Positions 1 to 8,800 of a stretch of DNA of 58,186 nt are shown piece after piece. A program made the position numbers and the translations under genes. Under the pieces are notes generated by a model. That model was not told the origin of the DNA and searched no databases. It was given only the letters and a program-made list of their open reading frames with translations. The DNA comes from an uncultured Zoogloea sp. (GTDB taxonomy: Bacteria; Pseudomonadota; Gammaproteobacteria; Burkholderiales; Rhodocyclaceae): positions 1 to 58,186 of the forward strand of contig CALBTT010000200.1 in the NCBI GenBank assembly GCA_937967645.1, written 5' to 3'. How positions within the stretch are numbered: the stretch's first letter is position 1; each line of letters begins with the position of its first letter.

Positions 1-52
1 CATACGATATGGTGATTCGTGACGGGAGTTCAGACGTGTGCTCTTCCGATCT
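1..52. other. Illumina adapter read-through, not genomic
   Basis: The first 52 bases match the TruSeq adapter (ending in the typical CTCTTCCGATCT) with an apparent index-side remnant before it. Genomic sequence starts at about 53. The peptide translated across this junction (IGRAHV at the end of the TonB reading frame) is an artefact. Confidence 0.95.
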
Positions 53-386
53 GGGGCGTCGGCGATGCCGCCGCGATGACCGGTGGCGGTGCCACCGTCG
101 GGGTCACCTCGGGCGGCGGCACATAGGCCGGCGGCGGCGGCGCCTTCAGCTTCGGCGCCTCCAGCTTCACCACCTTGGGCGGCGGGGGCGGCGGCGGAGG
201 CAGCTTCACCTCCTGGATCACCGCCGCATCCAGCGGCTTCTTGATGACCTTGACGATATCCCGGGCCAGGCCAGACACCAGCGCATAGCCGAGAACGACG
301 TGCAGCCCCACGACCACGACCAGCCCGGTGGCGCTGCGGGAAGGGTCCTTGGGCTGAAAATGGTAGTTTGCGGTAATCGTGCTCAT
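53..386 (-). CDS. tonB: TonB energy-transducing protein, N-terminal part (3' end cut by contig edge)
   Basis: Couples the inner-membrane proton-motive force to outer-membrane receptors. What is visible: a short cytoplasmic start, one hydrophobic segment (about residues 20-40) and a periplasmic proline-rich linker with a run of eight prolines followed by KVVKLEAPKLKAPPPP, the standard TonB architecture. The C-terminal receptor-binding domain is missing because the contig ends in adapter sequence. The ATG overlaps the TGA of the upstream exbD (ATGA), so translational coupling is likely. It is the last visible gene of exbB-exbD-exbD-tonB. Family identity rests on context and architecture since the conserved C-terminal domain cannot be seen. 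Confidence 0.88.
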
Positions 387-814
387 TCTATGAATTGCTC
401 GCTGCCAATGACGCCAATCTTGGTGAGCCCCGAGCGCTTGGTCGCCGCCAGGATGCTCGCCACCACTTCATAACGGGCCTGCCGGTCGGGGCGCAGGTGC
501 ACCTCGGGCTGGACCGGCAGCAGCGAGACGTCCTTCATCTTCTGCTCCAGCTCGGCCCCGCTGGCCACCGCCACGCCCTGCCAATGCACCACGCTCTTCG
601 CATCCACGTCGATCTTCACCACCTCGGGCTTCACGTCGCTGGGCGGCGGCGTGCCGACCGGCAGGTTGAGATTGACGGCGTGGAGCTGGATCGGGATGGT
701 GATGATCAGCATCACCAGCAAGACCAGCATCACGTCGATCAGCGGCGTGGTGTTGATGTCCATCATCACCTCGGGATCGCCGCTGGCGCTGCTGCTTCCC
801 ACGTTCATTGCCAT
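383..814 (-). CDS. exbD: ExbD/TolR family biopolymer transport protein (second ExbD)
   Basis: Subunit of the ExbB-ExbD proton-driven motor that powers TonB. The protein (143 aa) has the ExbD N-terminus, a short cytoplasmic part, then INTTPLIDVMLVLLVMLI in which the Asp of LIDVM is the conserved proton-carrying residue of the single transmembrane helix, then a periplasmic domain. Start chosen at 814: GGAGG lies 8-9 nt upstream of this ATG, whereas an upstream in-frame extension has no such site. It overlaps tonB by ATGA. A second ExbD-like gene sits immediately upstream, so the motor may be built from two ExbD types. Confidence 0.93.
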   Translation of the reverse strand: MAMNVGSSSASGDPEVMMDINTTPLIDVMLVLLVMLIITIPIQLHAVNLNLPVGTPPPSDVKPEVVKIDVDAKSVVHWQGVAVASGAELEQKMKDVSLLPVQPEVHLRPDRQARYEVVASILAATKRSGLTKIGVIGSEQFIE

Positions 815-828
815 GTTACGGTCCTCCC

Positions 829-1257
829 TCAACCGCCCCGGGCGGGCGGTTCGGTAATGAAGGCCACCTTGCCGATGCCGGCCAGCTGGCACGCGTAGAG
901 GATCTTGCCGACCCCCTCGTACTGCGCCGTCAGATCGCCGCGGATCTGCACCTCGGGCTGGGGTTCCAGCCGCGACACCTTCTTCAGCTGCTCCACCAGC
1001 GCCCGGGTGCTCGCCACCTTCGCGTCCTGCACATAGATGGCGTTGCTGCTATCCACCGAGATCACCAGGTTTTCGGGTTTGGTTTCGCGGACTTCCACGG
1101 TCTCCTTGGGCAATTCCACCTGCACCGATGTGGTGACCACGGGAATGGTGATCAGGAAGATGATCAGCAGCACCAGCATCACATCCACCAGGGGCGTGGT
1201 GTTGATGGCGGCGATGACCTCGTCGTCTCCCTCGGCGGGAGCTGCACTGATGGCCAT
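829..1257 (-). CDS. exbD: ExbD/TolR family biopolymer transport protein (first ExbD)
   Basis: ExbD-type motor subunit, 142 aa. The signature INTTPLVDVMLVLLIIFL with the conserved Asp is at about residues 23-40, followed by a periplasmic domain ending in ITEPPARGG. The ATG at 1257 has GGAG about 9 nt upstream; a TTG at 1275 abutting the exbB stop is possible but less likely. It lies 18 nt after exbB and about 14 nt before the second exbD, in one operon. It differs clearly from the second copy outside the TM helix, so the pair is diverged paralogues and not a recent duplication. Confidence 0.92.
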   Translation of the reverse strand: MAISAAPAEGDDEVIAAINTTPLVDVMLVLLIIFLITIPVVTTSVQVELPKETVEVRETKPENLVISVDSSNAIYVQDAKVASTRALVEQLKKVSRLEPQPEVQIRGDLTAQYEGVGKILYACQLAGIGKVAFITEPPARGG

Positions 1258-1275
1258 GACTGCGCGCTCCGCCAA

Positions 1276-2145
1276 TCAGGCCTTGCTGGCCGAAGCCAGG
1301 ATGACCGAGTGCAGATCGCTGCCGAAGGCGCGCACGTCGTCCAGCACGCTCTTGTTGCGGCGGACCAGCCAGTTGTAGCCCAGCACCGCCGGCACCGCGA
1401 CAGCCAGGCCGATGGCGGTCATGATCAGCGCCTCGCCCACCGGGCCGGCCACCTTGTCGATGGAGGCCTGGCCGGCCACGCCGATGGCGGTCAGGGCGTG
1501 GTAGATGCCCCACACGGTACCGAACAGGCCGACGAAGGGCGCCGTCGAGCCCACCGTCGCCAGGAAGGCCAGCCCGCCCTGCAGGCGGCTCTGGATGCGC
1601 TCGATGGCGCGCTGGATCGACAGGGTCACCCACTCGTTGAAGCCCACGTGCTGCAGCAGGCCGTCATGCTTCTTGGTGGCCTCGATGCCCGCCTCGGCAA
1701 TGAAGCGGAAAGGGCTGGAGCCCTCCAGGTTCTCGACCCCCTGCTGCACGGAACCGGCGCTCCAGAACTGGCTGCCGGTCTTCTTGGCCTGGCGGCCGAT
1801 CTTGGTCTGCTCCAGCAGCTTGACGATGATCACGTACCAGCTGCCGACGCTCATGATCAGCAGCAGCAGCAGCACGGTCTTGGCCACCGCGTCGCTACCC
1901 TTCCACAGGGCCTCGATGCCATAGGGGTTCTCGACGCTGGTGGTGGCAGCGGCCTTGGCCGCGGCATTGCCGACATCTACCGCAGCGGGAGCGGGCGCGG
2001 CCTCGGCGGTGGCGCTCACGGCGGGCGCCGGCTGGGACTGGGCCAGCGCCGCCCCGGTGAAAGTCGCCCCGGAAAGGGCAATCAGCCCAGAGGCCAGCAC
2101 GGCCGAAATACGGGAACGACCGCGGTTTATATCGAAATTGAACAT
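1276..2145 (-). CDS. exbB: ExbB/MotA/TolQ-family proton channel subunit with signal-like N-terminal extension
   Basis: Forms the pentameric scaffold of the TonB motor. 289 aa. An N-terminal hydrophobic segment ending ALAQ (about residues 12-36) looks like a signal peptide, followed by an Ala/Pro-rich linker, TM1 at about 88-108, a cytoplasmic domain, and the MotA/TolQ/ExbB helices around TVGSTAPFVGLFGTVWGIY and GEALIMTAIGLAVAVPAVLG. Extended ExbB proteins with a cleaved leader are known in several proteobacteria. The ATG at 2145 has GGAG 7 nt upstream; the longer reading frame to 2298 would run through the leader. A sigma-54 promoter candidate lies at 2314-2299, giving a leader of about 144 nt. 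Confidence 0.93.
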   Translation of the reverse strand: MFNFDINRGRSRISAVLASGLIALSGATFTGAALAQSQPAPAVSATAEAAPAPAAVDVGNAAAKAAATTSVENPYGIEALWKGSDAVAKTVLLLLLIMSVGSWYVIIVKLLEQTKIGRQAKKTGSQFWSAGSVQQGVENLEGSSPFRFIAEAGIEATKKHDGLLQHVGFNEWVTLSIQRAIERIQSRLQGGLAFLATVGSTAPFVGLFGTVWGIYHALTAIGVAGQASIDKVAGPVGEALIMTAIGLAVAVPAVLGYNWLVRRNKSVLDDVRAFGSDLHSVILASASKA

Positions 2146-2298
2146 GCTAATTCTCCGGACAGATAAGCAGAAAGACAGAAATGCGGCGGAAGACGTCGAG
2201 GCGACAATGAATTCCGTCGATTCAGGGGGCATCCTGATAAGAAAGCCCCGCTCGGACTGGGCGCCGAAAGCAAGCCGACGCATCCACACCAAGGCCAT

Positions 2299-2314
2299 TG
2301 CACAGCCCGTGCCA
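2299..2314 (-). promoter_or_regulatory. Sigma-54 promoter candidate of the exbB-tonB operon
   Basis: Read on the minus strand: TGGCACGGGCTGTGCA. The -24 box TGGCACG is perfect, the -12 box is TGCA, and GG and GC are separated by exactly 10 nt. Predicted start near 2289. The paired activator sites at 2391-2424 lie about 77-110 bp upstream, a usual distance for enhancer-binding proteins. Confidence 0.75.
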
Positions 2315-2390
2315 GAATAAAAAACAACGATTATTCAGCCGCTTGCCATTGACTCCGGAGAAACACCCAGCCATTCTGCTGAAGCCCATG

Positions 2391-2424
2391 CAGAATGGCT
2401 GCTGATATCCCAGCAGAACTGCTG
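2391..2424. promoter_or_regulatory. Tandem upstream activator site, CAGCA-N4-TGCTG type
   Basis: CAGCAGAACTGCTG (2411-2424) is a perfect CAGCA-N4-TGCTG dyad. CAGAATGGCTGCTG (2391-2404) is a one-mismatch copy exactly 20 bp away, two helical turns, so both face the same side of DNA. It lies between exbB and the sigma-54 activator gene and may also govern that gene. The overlapping inverted repeat CCATTCTGC/GCAGAATGG (about 2371-2398) surrounds one copy. Confidence 0.6.
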
Positions 2425-2530
2425 ACGAATAAGCAGATACCCCTGAGATATAGATAGAAGAAATTCTTTGTTTCAGACCGGGAACCGTATTCCTACAATT
2501 CGCTCACCCCCATCCGGTCTCGCGAGAAAA

Positions 2531-3586
2531 ATGAACTATTCACCGCACATCATTACATTCCCGGACCCGCGTTCCGTATCCCTGTCCATCCGGGCCAGCG
2601 CGGTGGTCTTCGCAGACCCCAAATCGCTGCAGCTGCTGTCACTCATCGACCGGGTGGCGCCCAGCAACGCCAACATCCTGATCATCGGCGAAACCGGCAC
2701 CGGCAAGGAACTCGTGGCCCGCCAGGTTCACCTGTCGAGCCTGCGGGCGTCGCAGCCCTTCCTCGCCATCAATTGCGGCGCCTTTTCCGAAACCCTGTTC
2801 GAGAGCGAGCTGTTCGGTTTCGAAAAAGGCGCCTTCACCGGCGCCATGAATTCCAAGGCCGGCTGGTTCGAGGCGGCCAATGGCGGCACCCTATTCCTTG
2901 ATGAAATCGGTGACCTGCCGCTGCCGATGCAGGTCAAGCTCCTGCGCGTGCTGCAGGAAGGCGAGGTGGTGCGCATCGGCGCCCGCAAACCGGTGAAGGT
3001 GGACGTCCGCCTGATTGCCGCCACCAACGTGGACCTGGAAAAGGCCGTCGCCGAAGGGCGTTTCCGCGAGGATCTGTATTACCGCCTCAAGGTGGTGGCG
3101 CTCGAATTGCCGATCCTCCGCGAACGCCCCCGCGACATCGTCCCGCTGGCCCGCCATTTCATCAGCAAATACGCCCATCGCCTGGACATCGTCGAACCGG
3201 GGCTGTCACCGCAGGCCGAAAGGGCCCTGCTCGACTACCCCTGGCCAGGCAATATCCGGGAACTCGAAAACGTATTGCACCGCGCCCTGCTGGTCTTTCA
3301 CGGCAAGCAGATCGAAGCAGAGGATCTGCACCTGCTGCCCACCCAGATCGACAAGCCGGCCCGCGAACAACCGGCCTCGCCGGCCGACCTGCAGGACTGC
3401 TTCACGCGCCACCTGAAAAGCCTGTTTGAAGAGGGGCGCGAGGGCATCTTCGATCACATCGTGGATCAGACCATCCATGCCGCCTACCAGTGGGAACACC
3501 TCAACCAGGTCCGCACCGCGCGGCTGCTCGGCATTTCGCGCAATGTGCTGCGCACCCATCTGAAGCGCATGAAGCTGATCGATTGA
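2531..3586 (+). CDS. Sigma-54-dependent transcriptional activator without sensor domain
   Basis: An enhancer-binding protein of 351 aa that would remodel RNA polymerase-sigma-54 at -24/-12 promoters. Visible: Walker A GETGTGKE (53-60), the sigma-54-contacting loop GAFTGA (100-105), Walker B LFLDEIGD (121-128), the AAA+ domain to about 265, and a C-terminal Fis-type helix-turn-helix (TARLLGISRNVLRTHLKRMK). Only about 30 residues precede the AAA+ domain, so there is no receiver, GAF or PAS domain; PspF and HrpR/S have the same plan and are controlled by partner proteins or by expression. The start at 2531 (ATG) was chosen over a TTG at 2468. It stands beside exbB-tonB and the CAGCA-N4-TGCTG sites, so it is the leading candidate to bind that motif; this is inference. 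Confidence 0.92.
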   Translation: MNYSPHIITFPDPRSVSLSIRASAVVFADPKSLQLLSLIDRVAPSNANILIIGETGTGKELVARQVHLSSLRASQPFLAINCGAFSETLFESELFGFEKGAFTGAMNSKAGWFEAANGGTLFLDEIGDLPLPMQVKLLRVLQEGEVVRIGARKPVKVDVRLIAATNVDLEKAVAEGRFREDLYYRLKVVALELPILRERPRDIVPLARHFISKYAHRLDIVEPGLSPQAERALLDYPWPGNIRELENVLHRALLVFHGKQIEAEDLHLLPTQIDKPAREQPASPADLQDCFTRHLKSLFEEGREGIFDHIVDQTIHAAYQWEHLNQVRTARLLGISRNVLRTHLKRMKLID

Positions 3587-3641
3587 ATACGGGGACGTGT
3601 TTAGCCGCCCCCCGCGGGCGACTGACTTTCTTGCGTCCCAT

Positions 3642-3716
3642 GTAGGGGCGACTTCAGTCGCCCGCGGAATTCGATCGGGTACATCGCCGTCCGTGGGCGG
3701 CTGAAGCCGCCCCTAC
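3642..3716. repeat. REPIN-like paired palindrome, copy A
   Basis: Two inverted arms, GTAGGGGCGACTTCAGTCGC... at the left and the matching GGCTGAAGCCGCCCCTAC at the right, separated by a short spacer. It is 75 bp long (the others are about 67). It lies between the activator gene and the membrane protein at 3743, where it could also act as a transcript-stabilising or terminating hairpin. Confidence 0.85.
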
Positions 3717-3742
3717 ACTGCCCTCAAACAGATATTCAAACC

Positions 3743-4297
3743 ATGGCCGGAAAACCCTGGGTCGACGCCAATTACCGCTTCATCGCCGCCTACCAGGAGG
3801 TCAATGCGCGGATCGCCCAGCGTCAGCAGGCGCTGGCCCTCTACGTGACCCTGGTGGTCAGCATCCTGGCCGCCCTGGTGGCCCTCAAGCCGGGTGCCGG
3901 CGCCGGCCATGTGCCGGTGGAGTGGCTGCTGCTCGGCTTTCCGGTAGCCTCCACCTGTCTGGCCTTCCTCAATTACAAGGCCGAACGGGCCATCACCAAC
4001 CTGCGCCAGTTCCTCACCACCCTGGAGCGGCTCGAGCGCGAGGTGCATGGCCTGCCCAGCTACAACACCGACCCCCGCTGGTCGGCGCGGGCCAACCAGG
4101 CCCGGCGCTTCCACGACCTGGCCGCGGCGGTGCTGGTGGCCGGCGGCAACGGCATCGGCCTGGCCGCCGCCGCCAGCATCTATCCGGAGCGGATCGCCGA
4201 GAACCGCGCCATCCTGTGGGTGGCCATCGCCGCCAGCCTGGTCTCCCTGGCCATCCTGCTGCTCAGCCCACGCTGGAGCTTCCGGCCGGAGGGATGA
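3743..4297 (+). CDS. Small integral membrane protein of unknown function
   Basis: I do not recognise a named family. The 184-aa protein has a hydrophilic start, two hydrophobic segments at about residues 33-50 and 57-75, a central polar helix (INLRQF-like, LERLEREVHGLPSYN) and two further hydrophobic segments at about 130-150 and 157-175, so a four-helix inner-membrane protein with both ends probably on the same side. Codon usage and GC resemble the neighbours. It has its own space between a REPIN and the sigma-54 promoter of the RND operon, and shares the orientation of the activator gene. Confidence 0.7.
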   Translation: MAGKPWVDANYRFIAAYQEVNARIAQRQQALALYVTLVVSILAALVALKPGAGAGHVPVEWLLLGFPVASTCLAFLNYKAERAITNLRQFLTTLERLEREVHGLPSYNTDPRWSARANQARRFHDLAAAVLVAGGNGIGLAAAASIYPERIAENRAILWVAIAASLVSLAILLLSPRWSFRPEG

Positions 4298-4331
4298 GGC
4301 CGGCCGGCCCATCTGCCCTCTGCTGATACTG

Positions 4332-4356
4332 CAACAGAGCTCCAGCACACCTGCTG
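4332..4356. promoter_or_regulatory. Upstream activator site of the mdtA operon
   Basis: CAGCACACCTGCTG at 4343-4356 is a perfect CAGCA-N4-TGCTG dyad. A half-site CAACA lies 11 bp upstream (4332-4336), as it also does at 33560. The sigma-54 candidate is about 176 bp downstream. Confidence 0.6.
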
Positions 4357-4531
4357 CAAACCCAACCTCCGCCCGCCCCCCGGACACACGACACGGCCAA
4401 GCTCCGGCCCAGCCTGGCCCCCTGGTCCAATCCCGCTGACCGGCCTGTCCTGTGTAAATCCTTTTTCAATTCAATTCCTTGATTCCTTATTCGCAGGACT
4501 GCGCCGCTTATTCGGAAAAATGAATTGGAAA

Positions 4532-4547
4532 GGGCACGGAATCTGCA
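4532..4547 (+). promoter_or_regulatory. Sigma-54 promoter candidate of the mdtA operon
   Basis: GGGCACGGAATCTGCA has GG and GC exactly 10 nt apart, with GGCACG at -24 and CTGCA at -12. Predicted start near 4558, giving a leader of about 70 nt. Its presence is one reason to place the mdtA start at 4628 and not at the upstream in-frame ATG at 4520, which would precede the promoter. Confidence 0.7.
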
Positions 4548-4627
4548 ATACAGGGAGCAAAGAGGGCGACGTTTCCATCTCGCCCCGCACGGCCCTGCGC
4601 CACGCATTTTCGAGCCATTCAAATCCC

Positions 4628-5881
4628 ATGAAGAAAAGCCATATCTGGACCTCCATTGCCCTGCTCGCAGCAGCGACTGCCGGCGGTGCGATCTATTACC
4701 GGGGCAGCCCTGCCCCCGAAGCCAGGGCCGCCGACAGCGCGCCCCGCGGCGACGGCCCCCAGCGCGGCAAGGGTGGCCGCCGCGACTTCGCCAACCGCCC
4801 GGTGCCGGTGCAGACCGCCGCCAGCCGCAGCGGCAACATCGACATCACCCTCAACGCCATCGGCACCGTCACGGCCCTCAACACCGTCAATATCCGGCCG
4901 CGGGTGGACGGCCAGCTGCAGCGCGTCGTGTTCCGCGACGGCCAGACCGTGAAGGCCGGCGACCTGCTCGCCGAGATCGACCCCCGCCCCTTCGCTGCTG
5001 CCCTCGAACAGGCCAGCGGCCAGCTCAAGCGCGACGAGGCCCTGCTGGCCAACGCCCGCCTCGACCTGGAGCGCTACAAGGGCCTGCTCGCCAAGGACTC
5101 CATCGCCCGCCAGCAGGTGGACGCCCAGGAGGCCCAGGTGCGCCAGCTGGAAGGCACGGTGCAGACCGACAAGGCCCTGGTGGACACCGCCCGCCTGAAC
5201 CTGGGCTTCACCCGCGTGACCGCCCCGGTGGCCGGCACCCTGGGCCTGCGCCAGGTGGACGCCGGCAACATGGTGCGGGCCAGCGACGCCACCGGCCTGG
5301 TGATCCTCACCCAGACCCGCCCGATCACCGTGCTGTTCTCCATCCCCGCCGCCCATCTGCCGGCCATCCAGGCCCAGGCCGGCAAGGGCCTCGGTGTCGA
5401 GGCCTGGGACCGGGACGGCCGGCGGCGCCTGGCCAGCGGCCGCCTGATCAGCACCGACAACCTGATCGACACCAGCACCGGCACGGTGAAGCTGAAGGCC
5501 CAGTTCGACAACGCCGACGGCACCCTCTTCCCCAACCAGTTCGTCAGCGCCCGCCTGCGCGTGGATTCACGCCAGGACGCGGTGCTGGTGCCTTCCGCAG
5601 CGATCCTCAAGGGCGCCCAGGGCAGCTTCGTGTACGTCATCAACGAGAAGGACAAGACCGCCAGCATGCGCCCGGTGGTCCTCGGCCCGGCCACCAGCGA
5701 CACGGTGGCCATCGAGTCCGGCCTGGCCTCCGGCGAGAAGATCGTCATCGAAGGCGTCGACCGCCTGCGCGACGGCGCCCAGGTCGAGCTCACCTCGCCG
5801 GAATCCCGCCAGCGGGGCGAAGGGCATGGCGAGCCGGGTGGCCCCAACGGTGAGCGCCGCGAGCGCAAGAAGCCGGCATGA
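4628..5881 (+). CDS. mdtA: RND efflux periplasmic adaptor, MdtA/MuxA-like
   Basis: Membrane-fusion protein linking the inner-membrane RND pump to the outer-membrane channel. 417 aa: N-terminal membrane anchor or signal (about residues 5-22), a Gly/Arg-rich stretch, barrel-sandwich (lipoyl) halves around GTVTALNTVNIRPRVDGQL and PVAGTLGLRQVDAGN, an alpha-helical hairpin between them, and a beta-barrel and membrane-proximal domain. The tail is charged (RRERKKPA). The TGA overlaps the next gene's ATG (ATGA). An adaptor, two different RND subunits and an OMF in one operon is the MdtABC/MuxABC-OpmB arrangement. Substrate cannot be read from sequence. Confidence 0.9.
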   Translation: MKKSHIWTSIALLAAATAGGAIYYRGSPAPEARAADSAPRGDGPQRGKGGRRDFANRPVPVQTAASRSGNIDITLNAIGTVTALNTVNIRPRVDGQLQRVVFRDGQTVKAGDLLAEIDPRPFAAALEQASGQLKRDEALLANARLDLERYKGLLAKDSIARQQVDAQEAQVRQLEGTVQTDKALVDTARLNLGFTRVTAPVAGTLGLRQVDAGNMVRASDATGLVILTQTRPITVLFSIPAAHLPAIQAQAGKGLGVEAWDRDGRRRLASGRLISTDNLIDTSTGTVKLKAQFDNADGTLFPNQFVSARLRVDSRQDAVLVPSAAILKGAQGSFVYVINEKDKTASMRPVVLGPATSDTVAIESGLASGEKIVIEGVDRLRDGAQVELTSPESRQRGEGHGEPGGPNGERRERKKPA

Positions 5882-8800
5882 ACCTCTCCCGCCCCTTCAT
5901 CCTCCGGCCGGTCGCCACCTCCCTGCTGATGCTGGCCCTCCTGCTGGTGGGCCTGATCGCCATGCGCCTGCTGCCGGTCTCGGCCCTGCCCGAGGTCGAG
6001 TACCCCACCATCCAGATCGCCACCCGCTACCCGGGTGCCAGCCCGGAGGTCACCACCTCGGCCATCACCGCCCCGCTGGAGCGCCAGTTCGGCCAGATGC
6101 CGGGCCTCAAGCGCATGTCGTCCACCAGCGGCGAAGGCATCTCGGTGATCACCCTGCAGTTCGACCTGTCGCTGGCCATGGACGTGGCCGAGCAGCAGGT
6201 CCAGGCGGCCATTTCGACCGCCGGCAGCTTCCTGCCCCAGGATCTGCCGATGCCGCCGGTGTACAGCAAGATCAACCCGGCCGACGCCCCCATCCTGACC
6301 CTCGCGGTCAGCTCCAACAGCCAGCCCCTGGCCCGCCTGGCCGACCTGGTGGATACCCGCGTCGCCATGAAGATCTCGCAGCTTCCCGGCGTCGGCCTGG
6401 TGACCATCGGCGGCGGCCTGCGCCCCGCCGTGCGGGTCCAGGTCAATCCCCAGGCCCTGGCCTCGGCCGGCCTCAGCCTGGAGGACGTGCGCACCGCCAT
6501 CGCCAATGCCAACGTCAACATGGCCAAGGGCAGCTTCGACGGCCCGGTCAAGGCCACCACCCTGGATGCCAACGACCAGCTCAAATCCGCCGAGGACTAC
6601 CGCAAGCTCACCCTGGCCTGGCGCAACGGCGCCCCGATCCGCCTCGGTGACGTGGCCGCCACCGTGGAGGGCGTGGAGAACACCCGCCTCGCGGCCTGGG
6701 CCGACAAGAGCCCGGCGGTGATCATCAACATCCACCGCCAGCCCGGCGCCAACGTCATAGAGACCGCCGACCGGGTGCGCGCCCTGCTGCCGCAGCTGGC
6801 CGACGACCTGCCCACTTCAGTGGACCTGCGCCTGCTCACCGACCGCACCACCTCGATCCGCGCTTCGGTGGCCGACGTGCAGTTCGAGCTGGTGCTGGCC
6901 GTGGCCCTGGTGGTCGGCGTGATCTTCCTGTTCCTGCGCAGCTTCACCGCCACCCTGATCCCGGCGGTGGCCGTGCCCCTGTCCCTGGTGGGCACCTTCG
7001 CGGTGATGTACGCCGCCGGCTTCAGCATCAACAACCTGACCCTGATGGCCCTCACCATCGCCACCGGCTTCGTGGTTGACGATGCCATCGTGATGATCGA
7101 GAACATCAGCCGCCATGTGGAAGACGGCGAGACGCCCCTGGAGGCCGCCCTCAAGGGCGCGAAGCAGATCGGCTTCACCATCCTGTCCCTCACCGTATCG
7201 CTGATCGCCGTGCTGATCCCGCTGATCTTCATGGGCGACGTGGTCGGCCGGCTGTTCCGCGAATTCGCCATCACCCTGGCGGTGTCCATCCTGATCTCGG
7301 CGGTGGTGTCCCTGACCCTCACGCCGATGATGTCGGCGCGCCTGCTGCGCCCCACCGGCCATCACCACAACCGCAACGGCGCCTTCTTCCAGGCCATCGT
7401 AGACCGCTACGCCGCGATGCTCGAATGGGTGCTCGACCGTCAGGGCCTGACCCTGCTGGCCGCCTTCGGCACCCTGGCCCTGACCGTGCTGCTCTACCTG
7501 TTCATCCCCAAGGGCTTCTTCCCGGTGCAGGACACCGGGCTGATCCAGGCCATCTCGGACGCCCCCCAGGACATCTCCTTTCCGGCCATGGCCGAGCGCC
7601 AGCAGACCCTCGCCGGCATCGTGCTGGAAGATCCGGCGGTGGACAGCCTGTCTTCCTTCATCGGCGTGGACGGCACCAACACCACCCTCAACAGCGGGCG
7701 CATGCTGATCAAGCTGAAGCCGAAGGAAGAACGCGAGATCAGCGCCGAAGAAGTGATCCGCCGCCTGCAGGAGCGCCTCGAACTACGCCGGGTGGACACC
7801 CGCCTGTTCATGCAGCCGGTGCAGGATCTCACCATCGAGGACCGGGCCAGCCGCACCCAGTACCAGTTCAGCGTGGAAGGCGCCAACGAGGCGCAGCTCG
7901 CCCAGTGGGCCACCCGCCTGACCGACAAGCTGCGCACCCTGCCCCAGCTGGCCGACGTGGCGAGCGACCTGCAGGACCAGGGCGCCCTGGCGTATGTGGA
8001 CATCGACCGGGACAGCGCCGGCCGTCTCGGGGTGACGCCCGCGGCCATCGACAACGCCCTCTACAGCGCCTTCGGCCAGCGCCAGGTCTCCAACATCTTC
8101 ACCCAGTCGGCCCTCTACCGGGTGGTGCTGGAGGTGGCCCCGGACTTCCAGCAAAGTCCCGCCTCGCTGGAGCACATCCACGTGCCGGCCGCCGGCGGGC
8201 GCAGCGTGCCCCTGTCGTCGGTGGCCCGCATCAGCGACCGCCGCACCATGCTGGCGATCAACCACATCGGCCAGTTTCCGGCGGTGACCCTGTCCTTCAA
8301 CCTGGCCCCGGGCGTGGCCCTCGGCGACGCGGTGGCGGCGATCCGCAGCGCCGAGGCCGAGCTGGAGGTCCCGCGCGGCATCCGCAGCAACTTCCAGGGC
8401 GCCGCGCTGGCCTTCCAGGCCTCCCTGGACAATACCCTGCTGCTGATCCTGGCCGCCGTGGTGACCATGTACATCGTGCTCGGGGTGCTCTACGAGAGCA
8501 CCATCCACCCGGTCACCATCCTGTCCACCCTGCCCTCGGCCGGCGTCGGCGCCCTGCTCGCCCTGCTGGTGTCGGGCCACGAGCTGGGCATGATCGGCAT
8601 CATCGGGATCATCCTGCTGATCGGCATCGTCAAGAAGAACGCCATCATGATGATCGACTTCGCCCTGGAGGCGGAGCGCGAGCAGGGCAAGACGCCCCGC
8701 GAGGCCATCTTCGAAGCCTGCCTGCTGCGCTTCCGGCCGATCCTGATGACCACCCTGGCCGCCCTCCTCGGCGCCCTGCCGCTGATGCTCGGTGACGGCG

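Noticed and set aside
808..2166. Plus-strand frame opposite exbD/exbB
   Set aside because: Composition is that of a mirrored membrane-protein gene (His/Gln/Gly rich); the opposite strand has clear ExbB/ExbD domains.
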